This document shows positions 1-15,302 of a DNA stretch of 33,207 nt, in pieces. A program made the position numbers and the translations under genes. The stretch lies in assembly GCA_036374795.1 (NCBI GenBank), contig DASUTC010000081.1, positions 1 to 33,207 of the forward strand. The letters run 5' to 3'. Each line of letters starts with the position of its first letter. Position 1 is the stretch's first letter. The notes under the pieces were generated by a model. It saw nothing but the letters and a program-made list of their open reading frames with translations. It ran no database searches and had not been told where the DNA came from. The stretch comes from Herpetosiphonaceae bacterium. GTDB taxonomy: Bacteria > Chloroflexota > Chloroflexia > Chloroflexales > Kallotenuaceae.

Positions 1-5100
<5,100 letters not shown>

Positions 5101-5112
5101 AGGAGTACACCG

Positions 5113-7617
5113 ATGCTCATACGACGGCTGGGAAAGATTCTGGGCTGGATTGTGCTGATCCTGCTGATCGTGGTGCTTGCCACGGGCGCGGGCGGCTACT
5201 TCTACGTCCGGCGCTCGCTGCCGCAGGTACACGGCGTCGTCAAGGTGCCGGGGCTGAGCGCGCCCGTCGAGATCCGGCGCGACCGCGACGCGGTGCCGCA
5301 TATCTACGCCCAGAGTCGACAGGATGCGCTCTTTGGGCTGGGCTTTGTCCACGCGCAAGATCGGCTGTGGCAGATGGAGTTCTACCGCCGCAGCGGCCAG
5401 GGCCGTCTCTCGGAGATCCTGGGCGACTCGACGATCACCGCCGACCGCTTTACCCGCGCGACCGGGATGCACCGGGCCGCGCAGAGCGCCTGGGAGGATC
5501 TGCCCGAAGACATCAAAGTTGACGTGAGCGCCTATGTCGCCGGGATCAACGCGCTGATCGACGGCGGTGGCACGCTGCCGCCTGAGTTTATCGCGATGGG
5601 CCACAGGCCGGAGCCATGGACCGGCGCGGATGTGATGCTGTGGGCCAAGCTGCTGTCGTGGGCGCTCGGCGGCGCGGGCATCGAAGACGAGCTATTCCGC
5701 TCCAGCCTGATCGACGAGGTCGGGCCGGAGCGTGCGGCGCAGCTCATCCCCGACTACGCGCCCGATGGGCTGAGCATCCTCTCGCCGAGCGGACAGCCGC
5801 CGCATGCCGCGCAGCAATCGTGGCGCGAGAGCCTGGCGACCAGAGAGCTATCCGGCGAGGCATTGCGCAGCGGAAACTACGAGGCGCTGATCGCGCTCGA
5901 CGAGCAGACGCGCGCCCTGTTGCAGCTTGACGACGCGCAGCGCTACGGCGTCGGCTCGAACAACTGGGTCGTCTCCGGTGCCAAAAGCTTCACCGGCAAG
6001 CCGCTGCTGGCGAACGATCCGCATCTGGCGGCCACAATGCCATCGCGCTGGTATCTGGCGCATCTCTCCGGCGGCGATATGGATGTGATCGGCGCGACGA
6101 TCCCCGGCCTGCCCGCCGTCGTCGTCGGTCGCAACCGCACGATCGCCTGGGGCATGAGCAGCAATCACGTCGATAGTGTCGATTTCTTCCGCGAGCGCCT
6201 CGACTCGACCGGGACGATGGCCGAGTTTCAGGGCCAGATGGAGCCGATGACGATCATCACCGAGACGATCAAGGTCAAGGGCGGGGCCGATGTGCAGGTG
6301 CCCGTGCGCATCACTCGTCACGGCCCGCTGCTCTCCGACGCGATCGTCGCCAACCGCCGCCCCGGCTCGCTTGAGTCGCAGCTCCCACCGCTGGAGCCGC
6401 TGGCGATGCAGTGGATCGGCCTGATGGAGGGCGATAAGACCGTCGGCGCGTTTCTCAAGCTCAACCGCGCGCAAAACTGGGAGGCGTTTCAGGATGCGCT
6501 GCGCGACTACGACGGCCCCTCGCAGAACTTCATCTACGCCGATACCGAGGGCAATATCGGCTTCTACCTGCCGGGCCGCCTGCCAACTCGCATGCGCGAT
6601 ACCGCGTCGATCCCGGTCGAGGGCTGGTCGGGAGCCTATGAGTGGACCGGCTGGGTGCCCTTCGAGGAGCTGCCGCACAGCTACAACCCGCCTGAGCATT
6701 TCATCGTCACGGCCAATAATCGCCCCTTCGATCGAAGCTATCCCTACTTCCTGGGCCGTGGCTGGCTGATCCCCTACCGCGCCGAGCGGATCATGGAGCT
6801 GATCACGAGCAAAGACACGTTCAGCCTCGACGACTTCGCGACCATGCAGGGCGATACCGTCTCGATCATGGCGCGGCAGACGCTACCGGAGCTGCTCAAG
6901 CTGGCGACGCCCAAGACCGAGCAGGAGCGGCAGGCTATCGCGCTGCTCCGCGACTGGAACTACGACATGCGCGGCGATAGCGCCGCCGCCGCGATCTTTG
7001 CCGCCTGGATCGATCCGCTGCCGCGCACGCTGGTCGAGGACGAGCTTGGGCCGCGTCTCGGCAGACGCTGGCGCGGCGGTATCGAGAACTACGTCGGCAC
7101 GTTCGTCGCCAGCACGCTGCGCGAGCGCGACAATCCCTGGTGCGATAACGCGAAGACCCAGCCGCGCGAAGATTGCGCCGCCGTCGTGAATGAGGCGCTG
7201 AGCGCCGCTATACAGCATCTTACGCAGAAGATGGGCAATGATCTCAGCACGTGGCGCTGGGATCGCGTTCACAGCGTCGTCTTCGGGCATCAGCCCTTCA
7301 CCGCCACGCCGGTGCTCGAGTCGCTTCTGGATCGGCGGATCGGTCACGGCGGCACCTGGGGCACGGTCAATATCGGCAATCCGGCGCTGGAGGCCAACTT
7401 CGATCAGTTCCAGAGCGCCAGCTATCGCCAGCTTGTCGACCTGAGCAGCACCCAGAACGACCGCTTTATCATCGCGATCGGACAGTCGGGCAACCCGCTC
7501 TCGCCGCACTACGACGACTATCTCGACGACTGGCACGCCGTACGCTATCGCTCGCTGCGCCTCGATCGTGAGGTCGTGGACCGCGACCAGCAAGCGCTGC
7601 TGCGGCTGGAGCCGTAG
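5113..7617 (+). CDS. Penicillin acylase family (S45) Ntn hydrolase, membrane-anchored
   Basis: An 834-residue amidohydrolase of the penicillin/acyl-homoserine-lactone acylase family. These enzymes self-cleave and use the new N-terminal Ser of the beta chain to hydrolyse amide bonds. Seen here: Arg-rich start then one hydrophobic segment (about residues 9-30) without a clear cleavage site, so probably an uncleaved anchor holding the enzyme outside the membrane; a DRLWQMEFYRR segment; the nucleophile in GSNNW (Ser282); a TANN motif (Asn535/536) matching the oxyanion-hole Asn region; and a C-terminal GHGGTWGTVN block. Length fits the family. AAAGGAG lies about 8 bp before the ATG. The gene lies 12 bp after the NRPS and before another NRPS gene. 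Inferred role: trimming an acyl group or prodrug cap from the peptide after export, as PvdQ does for pyoverdine. Defence against foreign amides is an alternative. Confidence 0.9.
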   Translation: MLIRRLGKILGWIVLILLIVVLATGAGGYFYVRRSLPQVHGVVKVPGLSAPVEIRRDRDAVPHIYAQSRQDALFGLGFVHAQDRLWQMEFYRRSGQGRLSEILGDSTITADRFTRATGMHRAAQSAWEDLPEDIKVDVSAYVAGINALIDGGGTLPPEFIAMGHRPEPWTGADVMLWAKLLSWALGGAGIEDELFRSSLIDEVGPERAAQLIPDYAPDGLSILSPSGQPPHAAQQSWRESLATRELSGEALRSGNYEALIALDEQTRALLQLDDAQRYGVGSNNWVVSGAKSFTGKPLLANDPHLAATMPSRWYLAHLSGGDMDVIGATIPGLPAVVVGRNRTIAWGMSSNHVDSVDFFRERLDSTGTMAEFQGQMEPMTIITETIKVKGGADVQVPVRITRHGPLLSDAIVANRRPGSLESQLPPLEPLAMQWIGLMEGDKTVGAFLKLNRAQNWEAFQDALRDYDGPSQNFIYADTEGNIGFYLPGRLPTRMRDTASIPVEGWSGAYEWTGWVPFEELPHSYNPPEHFIVTANNRPFDRSYPYFLGRGWLIPYRAERIMELITSKDTFSLDDFATMQGDTVSIMARQTLPELLKLATPKTEQERQAIALLRDWNYDMRGDSAAAAIFAAWIDPLPRTLVEDELGPRLGRRWRGGIENYVGTFVASTLRERDNPWCDNAKTQPREDCAAVVNEALSAAIQHLTQKMGNDLSTWRWDRVHSVVFGHQPFTATPVLESLLDRRIGHGGTWGTVNIGNPALEANFDQFQSASYRQLVDLSSTQNDRFIIAIGQSGNPLSPHYDDYLDDWHAVRYRSLRLDREVVDRDQQALLRLEP

Positions 7618-7623
7618 CCTAAT

Positions 7624-7662
7624 CAGGGTTTCGAGTTCAAAGGACTCGAATCTCGAAACTGA
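7624..7662 (+). repeat. Short intergenic copy of the heptad repeat with a small hairpin
   Basis: The gap between the acylase and the next NRPS gene is made almost entirely of repeat-family words (GTTTCGAGTTC, CTCGAATCTCGAAACT). It contains a 7-bp perfect inverted repeat, TTCGAGT at 7630-7636 and ACTCGAA at 7644-7650. No terminator T-tract follows, so the flanking genes may still be co-transcribed. Confidence 0.55.
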
Positions 7663-7665
7663 GCT

Positions 7666-9735
<2,070 letters not shown>

Positions 9736-9777
9736 TCGGGCATGCGTGTGCCGCCATGCCGACCAGCCGCTCGACAA

Positions 9778-9811
9778 GCGACCCCCGCAGTCTTTCCCCG
9801 GCGGGGGTCGC
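9778..9811. terminator. Strong hairpin between convergent genes
   Basis: An 11-bp perfect inverted repeat (GCGACCCCCGC at 9778-9788, GCGGGGGTCGC at 9801-9811) with a 12-nt loop. It lies between the end of the A-T gene and the end of the convergent phosphorylase gene. No T-tract follows on either strand, so it may terminate or protect 3' ends of both transcripts. The rest of the 9736-9886 gap shows nothing else. Confidence 0.6.
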
Positions 9812-9886
9812 GATATGAGGCTGGAGGAAGAAGCGAGATGAGGGCCACCCGCCCCGGCCTGACGACCCCTGTTCGTTCGCCCCCGC

Positions 9887-12436
9887 CTACGCCCAGCGAA
9901 TCAGGCCAAGCTCGTACTTCGTGGCTAGATCGGGGTGCGCGGGCACAACCCGCACGCCATAGACCAGGCTACCGCCGTGCTGGGCGGCAATGCTGCCGGT
10001 GTAGGTGTACGTTCCTGTGACGGTCTGACCGGTTCGCGCCAGCTCGACCGAGCCGGTTTCGAGCACCTCCCAGTCCTCGTCGCGCCCAACGACCAGCTCC
10101 ACCGTGACATCTTCCGGACGGAGCGCGCCCAGCGTGATCGCCGCTGTCACGGCCACCTGATCACCGATACCAAGCTGTGTCTCCTGCGGACCCTGCACCC
10201 GCAGCGTCACCTCGTGCCAGTGCGCAGTCACATGATGCTTCCAGCTTGCCAGCGTCCGCGCCTTCTCGTAGCCGGTGCTGGAAAAATCCTTGTTGCGCTC
10301 GGTGGTCGGGATATAGAGCAGATTAGCGTACTCCTCCACCTGTCGGGTCATCGAGAACTGCGGCGCGCAGGTTGTGATCGCCGCCTTCATCACCTGAATC
10401 CAGGCATGAGGCACGCCATCGGCATCGCGCTTGAAGAACGTCGGGATGATCTCCTGCTCCAATTTGTTGTAGAGATCGGCGGCATCGGCCTCGTTCTGCG
10501 TCTCAAGATCCTGGTACTCGCGCTCCTCGCCGATTGCCCAGCCGTTGGTGCCGTTGTAGCCCTCGGCCCACCAGCCGTCGAGGATCGAGCAGTTGGGCAG
10601 GCCGTTGAGCGCCGCCTTCATGCCGCTGGTACCGCTGGCCTCATGCGGTCGGATGGGATTATTGAGCCAGAGATCGCAGCCCGACACAAGGTAGCGCGCC
10701 ATGTCCATATCGTAGTTCTCAAGAAAGAGGATCCTCCCGGCAAACTCAGGGCTGCGCGAGAGCGTATAGATCTCTTTGATCAGCTCTTTGCCCGGCTGAT
10801 CGGCGGGGTGTGCCTTGCCCGCAAAGATGATCTGCACCGGTCGGTCGGGATTGTTGAGCAGGCGGTGCAGCCGTTCACGATCGCGGAAGATCAGCGTCGC
10901 GCGCTTGTAGGTGGCGAACCGCCGCGCAAAGCCGATCGTCAGCGCGTCGGGATTGCCGATCGTCTCAGTCTCAGCCAGCGCGTTGGGACCTTCGCCCAGG
11001 CGCGTGCGATGTTTGCGCAGATGCGCCCGCATATACGAGAAGAGATACTGCTTGCGGGCGTTGTGCGCGGCCCACAGCTCGGCATCGGGAATGCCCGCAA
11101 CCGCCTGCCAGGTTGCTGGATTGCTGCGGCGATCCTGCCAATCCGCCTGGAGGTAGCGCGTATAGAGATCGCGCATCTCAGGCGCGAGCCACGTCGGGAT
11201 ATGCACGCCGTTGGTGATATGCGTGATCGGCACCTCGTCCTCGGTAATACCGGCCCAGAGGAAATGCCACATCCGGCGCGCCACAGCGCCGTGCAGCTTG
11301 CTCACGCCGTTATGCAGCGACGAGAAGCGCAGCGCCAGGATGGTCATCGAGAAGACCGAGCCCCAGGGCATGATCTGCCGCGCCAGCTCGTGAAACTGAT
11401 CGCGGCTCAGGCCAAGCTGCGGCCAGTAGCCGCTAAAGTACTTATCGATCAGATCGTAGCCGAAGACCTCGTTGCCTGCCGGTACGGGCGTGTGCGTGGT
11501 GAAGACCGTGCTGGCGCGAACAACCTCGCGCGCCACGTCGAACGAGAGGCCATCCTGCTGCACCAGCTCGCGCACCCGCTCCAGCACCAGAAAGACCGGA
11601 TGCGAGTCGTTCATGTGGAAGACCGACGGCTGCAAGCCCAGCGCGCGCACCACGCGCAGACCGCCGATGCCCAGCACGATCTCCTGCGAGATCCGCAGCT
11701 CGTGATCGCCGCCGTACAGCCGCGCCGAAAGCTCACGATCGCCGGGCGCGTTGCCGGGCACGTCCGTATCCATCAGGTAGAGCGCCACGCGCCCGATCTG
11801 GAGCTTCCAGACCTTGGCGTACACACGGCGTCCCGGCAGATCGACATGCACCTCGATCTCTTTGCCGTCCTGCCCGACCGCAGGCGTCGCCGCGACGCTG
11901 GCAAACGACAGCTTATCGTAGTACGCCTCCTGCGTGCCGTCGCGCGTGATGCGCTGGGTAAAATATCCCTGCGGATACAAAAAGCCGATGCCCACAAAGG
12001 GCAGGCCCAGATCGCTGGCCTCTTTGATGTGATCGCCCGCGAGCACGCCCAGGCCGCCGGAGTAGATCGGCAGCGACTCGTGCAGGCCGAACTCTGCCGA
12101 AAAATAGGCGATCAGCGTGTGCCTGCGCTGGGGATAGGTCGTCTGGAACCAGGTATCCTTGCGGCTCATGTAGGCGTCGAACTCGGCCAGCACCGCGTCG
12201 AAGCGCGCCAGATAGCCCTGATCGTCGGCGACCGCCTCCAGCTTCGTCGGCTCGACCTCGGCCAGCATGCGCACGGGATTATGGTTGACCTTGCGCCATA
12301 GTGCCGGATCGAGATCGGCATACAACGAGCGGGCCTCAGGCGTCCACGACCACCAGAGGTTATACGCCAGATCATAGAGCCGACTAATGCGCTTCGGCAG
12401 CGTCGGAAAAACGGCAACACGGCCTAGAATGTTCAC
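9887..12436 (-). CDS. glgP: Alpha-glucan (glycogen/maltodextrin) phosphorylase
   Basis: An 849-residue cytosolic phosphorylase that releases glucose-1-phosphate from alpha-1,4-glucans with pyridoxal phosphate. The N-terminus (PKRISRLYDLAYNLWWSW...) is the DUF3417-type start of the bacterial/archaeal short GlgP group. YFSAEFGLHESLPIYSGGLG and HEASGTSGMKAALNG are clear; in the latter Lys607 is the expected PLP-binding lysine. The last ~110 residues form an extra beta-rich region predicted to be Ig-like. Start: GTG at 12436, with AAAGGA about 8 nt upstream. The gene is monocistronic, convergent with the NRPS unit and divergent from the UbiA-family gene, so it is probably central metabolism unrelated to the neighbours. 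Its promoter region carries a palindrome and a leader hairpin (separate entries). Confidence 0.93.
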   Translation of the reverse strand: MNILGRVAVFPTLPKRISRLYDLAYNLWWSWTPEARSLYADLDPALWRKVNHNPVRMLAEVEPTKLEAVADDQGYLARFDAVLAEFDAYMSRKDTWFQTTYPQRRHTLIAYFSAEFGLHESLPIYSGGLGVLAGDHIKEASDLGLPFVGIGFLYPQGYFTQRITRDGTQEAYYDKLSFASVAATPAVGQDGKEIEVHVDLPGRRVYAKVWKLQIGRVALYLMDTDVPGNAPGDRELSARLYGGDHELRISQEIVLGIGGLRVVRALGLQPSVFHMNDSHPVFLVLERVRELVQQDGLSFDVAREVVRASTVFTTHTPVPAGNEVFGYDLIDKYFSGYWPQLGLSRDQFHELARQIMPWGSVFSMTILALRFSSLHNGVSKLHGAVARRMWHFLWAGITEDEVPITHITNGVHIPTWLAPEMRDLYTRYLQADWQDRRSNPATWQAVAGIPDAELWAAHNARKQYLFSYMRAHLRKHRTRLGEGPNALAETETIGNPDALTIGFARRFATYKRATLIFRDRERLHRLLNNPDRPVQIIFAGKAHPADQPGKELIKEIYTLSRSPEFAGRILFLENYDMDMARYLVSGCDLWLNNPIRPHEASGTSGMKAALNGLPNCSILDGWWAEGYNGTNGWAIGEEREYQDLETQNEADAADLYNKLEQEIIPTFFKRDADGVPHAWIQVMKAAITTCAPQFSMTRQVEEYANLLYIPTTERNKDFSSTGYEKARTLASWKHHVTAHWHEVTLRVQGPQETQLGIGDQVAVTAAITLGALRPEDVTVELVVGRDEDWEVLETGSVELARTGQTVTGTYTYTGSIAAQHGGSLVYGVRVVPAHPDLATKYELGLIRWA

Positions 12437-12484
12437 ACAGCCATCCTTTCAACAGGGTCTTGGTTTCCCGCAATCGATAAAGAC

Positions 12485-12527
12485 GCGGCTCGCCATCGAT
12501 CGCACAGGTGGCGCAACGGCGAGCCGC
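12485..12527 (-). promoter_or_regulatory. Hairpin in the glgP 5' leader
   Basis: A 10-bp perfect inverted repeat, GCGGCTCGCC at 12485-12494 and GGCGAGCCGC at 12518-12527, with a 23-nt loop. It falls within the predicted untranslated leader of glgP, about 50 nt before the start codon. There is no clean U-tract on the glgP side, so a classic attenuator is not supported. A stability element or protein-binding site is possible. Confidence 0.45.
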
Positions 12528-12554
12528 AAGAATGTGCTTTCAAAAAACATGGAT

Positions 12555-12582
12555 GCATCGTCGACGATGCGGCTGCATTATA
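12555..12582 (-). promoter_or_regulatory. glgP promoter -10 with 16-bp palindromic operator
   Basis: On the minus strand a perfect TATAAT occurs at 12582-12577 (no good -35 was seen). Immediately downstream, over the expected transcription start, is the perfect 16-bp palindrome GCATCGTCGACGATGC (12555-12570). A dyad placed at +1 is a typical repressor site. The binding protein cannot be named from this window. Confidence 0.5.
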
Positions 12583-12682
12583 CTCCACGTTGCGGATCTG
12601 TACGACACGGCGCGCGGCTTGATCGCGCAGGCGGCATAGCTCACGGCTGAAGCGCGGTGCAGACCGCTCAGCGCCCCGCTCG

Positions 12683-12711
12683 TTGCCATCCCGCTGGGCC
12701 TCAGGTACAAT
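12683..12711 (+). promoter_or_regulatory. Sigma-70-type promoter of the UbiA-family gene
   Basis: TTGCCA (12683-12688), a 17-bp spacer, and TACAAT (12706-12711). Each box is one mismatch from consensus and the spacing is ideal. It gives a leader of roughly 75-80 nt before the GTG start at 12796. Confidence 0.6.
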
Positions 12712-12795
12712 GCTTCGTGGTGCCAGCGCCAGACTTATGATTGCGCGGCGTTTTGCAGCATCCGCCGACAGAAGAGGACGTATAGGACAGACAGC

Positions 12796-13758
12796 GTGAA
12801 CCAACCGACGGTCATTCCACAAACATCCGCAACCGCAACGATCAAACACCTGCTCAGGGCGATGCGGCCAAAACAGTGGGTCAAAAACGCCTTCGTGTTC
12901 GCAGGTATCGTCTTTGCCGAGCAGCATCTTTTCACTAATGCAGGCGCGCTGGTCAAAGCCTTCGCGGCGTTTGCGCTCTTCTGCCTGATCTCAAGCTCGG
13001 TCTATCTGATCAACGATCTCGCCGACATTGAGCGCGATCGACAGCATCCTCGCAAGCGCCTGCGTCCGCTCGCTTCGGGCAAGCTCTCGCCGACCGTCGC
13101 GCGGATCGTCGCCGCGGCCTTATCGCTCGGCAGCCTGCTGGTCGCTGTCGGCGCGGCGTTCAGCGCAACGCCCACCGACTGGGGCTGGATCTGGTTTAGT
13201 CTGATTCTGCTGCTCTATTTTGCGCTGCAAGTCGGCTATACATTCGTGCTCAAGCACATCGTGATCATCGACCTGTTTGCGATTGCGGCTGGCTTCGTCT
13301 TGCGCGCGCTCGGCGGTGCCGCGATCCTCTCGGTGACGATCACCTCGTGGTGGCTAATGTGTGTTCTGTTTCTGGCCTTGTTCCTGGGCCTGGGCAAGCG
13401 CCGGAACGAGCTTCAGGTGCTCGAAAACGGCGCGGGCGAGCATCGCCGGATCTTGCAGGAGTACTCGCCGCAGTTCCTTGAGCACCTGCTGACGATCGAT
13501 GTCGCCTGTACGATCATCGCCTACAGCATGGCGACGTTTACCGCGCCCTCGGTGCCGAAAGAGCCGTATCCGTTCCTGATGCTGACGATCCCGTTTGTGG
13601 TCTACGCGATGTTTCGCTACCTCTACCTGATCATCCAGAAGGGCGAGGGCGGCGAGCCCGCCGATCTGCTCTTCCGCGATCGTCCGTTCCTGATCTCGAT
13701 TGTCGCCTGGGGCCTGCTCGTCGTCACAATCCTGCTCGTCTCCGGCCAGCAAGGCTAA
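12796..13758 (+). CDS. Decaprenyl-phosphate phosphoribosyltransferase (UbiA family)
   Basis: A 320-residue integral membrane prenyltransferase-fold protein with about eight hydrophobic segments. The first Asp-rich motif NDLADIERD (residues 73-81) is followed by RPLASG; the second conserved region is IVIIDLFAIAAGFVLRALGGA (about 155-175). This pattern, with LRAMRPKQWVKN at the start, matches the actinobacterial/chloroflexal branch that transfers ribose-5-phosphate from PRPP to decaprenyl phosphate. That is the first step to decaprenyl-phospho-arabinose, the donor for cell-wall arabinan. GTG at 12796 is the start and no strong Shine-Dalgarno sequence is seen. The oxidase/reductase (DprE1/DprE2-like) partners are not in the window, so the product's fate is unknown here. 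Other UbiA-type transfers are possible. Confidence 0.8.
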   Translation: MNQPTVIPQTSATATIKHLLRAMRPKQWVKNAFVFAGIVFAEQHLFTNAGALVKAFAAFALFCLISSSVYLINDLADIERDRQHPRKRLRPLASGKLSPTVARIVAAALSLGSLLVAVGAAFSATPTDWGWIWFSLILLLYFALQVGYTFVLKHIVIIDLFAIAAGFVLRALGGAAILSVTITSWWLMCVLFLALFLGLGKRRNELQVLENGAGEHRRILQEYSPQFLEHLLTIDVACTIIAYSMATFTAPSVPKEPYPFLMLTIPFVVYAMFRYLYLIIQKGEGGEPADLLFRDRPFLISIVAWGLLVVTILLVSGQQG

Positions 13759-13848
13759 GGCCAGGGCATTTACTATTTCTTACTATTTTCTCAGCTTTTG
13801 TTCAGCCTACGCTTAAGCACGAGCCATACAATCGAGATGTGCATCCGT

Positions 13849-13924
13849 GTGTAGCGGTGTGATAACGATATATTGGCGCTTGGGGGAGAGTCAATATCTT
13901 GTTCGTCACACCGCTACACGTTTT
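13849..13924 (+). terminator. Long stem-loop terminator after the UbiA-family gene
   Basis: A perfect 14-bp inverted repeat (13849-13862 with 13906-13919, GTGTAGCGGTGTGA and its complement) encloses a further ATATTG/CAATAT stem, followed by GTTTT. It lies about 90 bp after the stop codon and fits a rho-independent terminator, though the loop is unusually long (43 nt including the inner stem). Confidence 0.6.
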
Positions 13925-13940
13925 AACCTGCTGCCCGCAA

Positions 13941-13974
13941 AGACAAAACGGGTGCCCTACCAAGAGGACACCCG
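13941..13974 (-). terminator. Rho-independent terminator of the radical SAM gene
   Basis: On the minus strand a 10-bp stem with one mismatch (13949-13958 with 13965-13974) is followed by GTTTTGTCTTT, a U-rich tail. It lies about 40 bp past the stop of the radical SAM gene. The GGGTGCC/GGACACC arms resemble the GC core of the dispersed repeat, so it may derive from it. Confidence 0.6.
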
Positions 13975-14015
13975 GCGCAGCATGGGGCTACGGATCGATG
14001 AATAGGCGCAGCGCC

Positions 14016-15302
14016 CTAAACGGTATGCGCTGAGGCTTTGACCACGTAGTTCGGTAAGCTCTGGACAGAAGCCTGGAACTCTTCCAGGTCCGAGCACCAG
14101 TAATGCTGCTGCCCGATCGACTGTGAGACGGCGGCAAAGTCCTCCCATGAGGTGATGCGGATGTCCGCAGGCGCGTGCATGTCCCAGAGCGTGGTATGCG
14201 GTCGCGGCAGCAGCAGGCTATAGTGAAAGGTCGCCGGAACCTCCGACAGCCAATCGAGAAGCTGGCGCGCAATCGCCGGATCTTGGTTCTCCAGGCCGAG
14301 CAAAATAAAGAGGAAGCAGCGAATCCCAACCTCGTTCGTCTCGCGGATCACCCGGTCGATCACCTCGCGCGGCGTTGGCTTGACCATATGCGTCTGCGAG
14401 ATCCAGGGCGACTCGACGCCATAGAAAATCCCCGCGCATCCGGCATCTTTCATCTCCTGAAGCAATTCCCGATCGACACGTTCGCAGCGCGTCTGGCAGA
14501 TCCAGCTAACCTCCAGCTCGGCAGCTTTCAGCGCCGTACAGAGCTGCCGGACCCACTGCTTATCCAGCGTGAAGGTGTAGTCGAGGAAGAAAAAATGACG
14601 CACGCCGTGAGCAGCCTGCTGCCGCAGTTCCTCGATGATCAGCGCGACGGGACGGTAGCGAATCTTTCTGCCAAACCAGACAAAGCAATAGGCGCAGGTG
14701 TAGGGACAGCCGCGATTCGCAAAGATCAGACCGGCCTTGTCGTAGCGGATCCGCTGACTTTCCCGATCGATCACCTCGCCGCGATACGCTTCCACATCGA
14801 TCAGCGAGTAGTTCGGCACCGGCAGCGTGGCCGGATCGACCTGGAGTGGAACCGCGTCTGCCGCCAAGGGTCGCGCCAAAAAGTGGGGATCGTTCTGGTA
14901 GTGCTCCACGAGCCAGGGGATCGCCGACTCAAGCTCGCCCGGCAGCGTCAGATCCGTATCCAGGGTACGGCTTGTAACGGCTGTCTCGATGCTGCCGTGC
15001 ATGCCCACGGTGACGATCGGAACGCCCGGCAGCGCCGCGCGGAGCAGTTGCACGGTATCTTTCGCTCCGTTGAGCGTCAGCGCGTAGCACTGGCTGAGGT
15101 CGTAGGTCTGCGTCACTAAAAAGACGAGATCGGGGGAGTGCTGGCTCAGCTCCGGCTCGGTCATCGAGCCAACGCGCACATCCCAGACCGCAACGTCATG
15201 CCCCATCTGCTGCAAGATCGTGCCGGTGTACAGCACCTCTACGGGCTGTTGCAGAAAAGGCGTTTTCAGGTCCGACTTCGTCACGCAGAACAGGATCTTC
15301 AT
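14016..15302 (-). CDS. Radical SAM protein with B12-binding-type N-terminal domain
   Basis: A 428-residue protein. The N-terminal ~130 residues have a Rossmann-like layout typical of the cobalamin-binding region of class-B radical SAM enzymes (ILQQMGHDVAVWDVR, PIVTVGMHGS). No DxHxxG signature is seen, as is usual for this class. The radical SAM core starts at about residue 190 with the [4Fe-4S] motif CPYTCAYC (Cys199, Cys203, Cys206), followed by FFFLDYTFT and YGVES strands. Enzymes of this class do methylations, ring contractions and C-C bond changes on lipids, tetrapyrroles and natural products; the substrate cannot be told here. ATG 15302 is preceded by GAGGGAG about 9 nt upstream. The gene stands alone between its terminator and a structured intergenic region. 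Confidence 0.88.
   Translation of the reverse strand: MKILFCVTKSDLKTPFLQQPVEVLYTGTILQQMGHDVAVWDVRVGSMTEPELSQHSPDLVFLVTQTYDLSQCYALTLNGAKDTVQLLRAALPGVPIVTVGMHGSIETAVTSRTLDTDLTLPGELESAIPWLVEHYQNDPHFLARPLAADAVPLQVDPATLPVPNYSLIDVEAYRGEVIDRESQRIRYDKAGLIFANRGCPYTCAYCFVWFGRKIRYRPVALIIEELRQQAAHGVRHFFFLDYTFTLDKQWVRQLCTALKAAELEVSWICQTRCERVDRELLQEMKDAGCAGIFYGVESPWISQTHMVKPTPREVIDRVIRETNEVGIRCFLFILLGLENQDPAIARQLLDWLSEVPATFHYSLLLPRPHTTLWDMHAPADIRITSWEDFAAVSQSIGQQHYWCSDLEEFQASVQSLPNYVVKASAHTV

Noticed and set aside
9935-12301. 788-residue plus-strand open frame across the phosphorylase gene
   Set aside because: Antisense to a clear glgP with intact motifs. The translation is Arg/His/Gln-rich without any domain, typical of antisense frames in GC-rich DNA.
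13759-14015. Possible small RNA gene in the structured gap
   Set aside because: The two hairpins are each explained as terminators of the converging genes; no promoter was seen that would drive an independent transcript.
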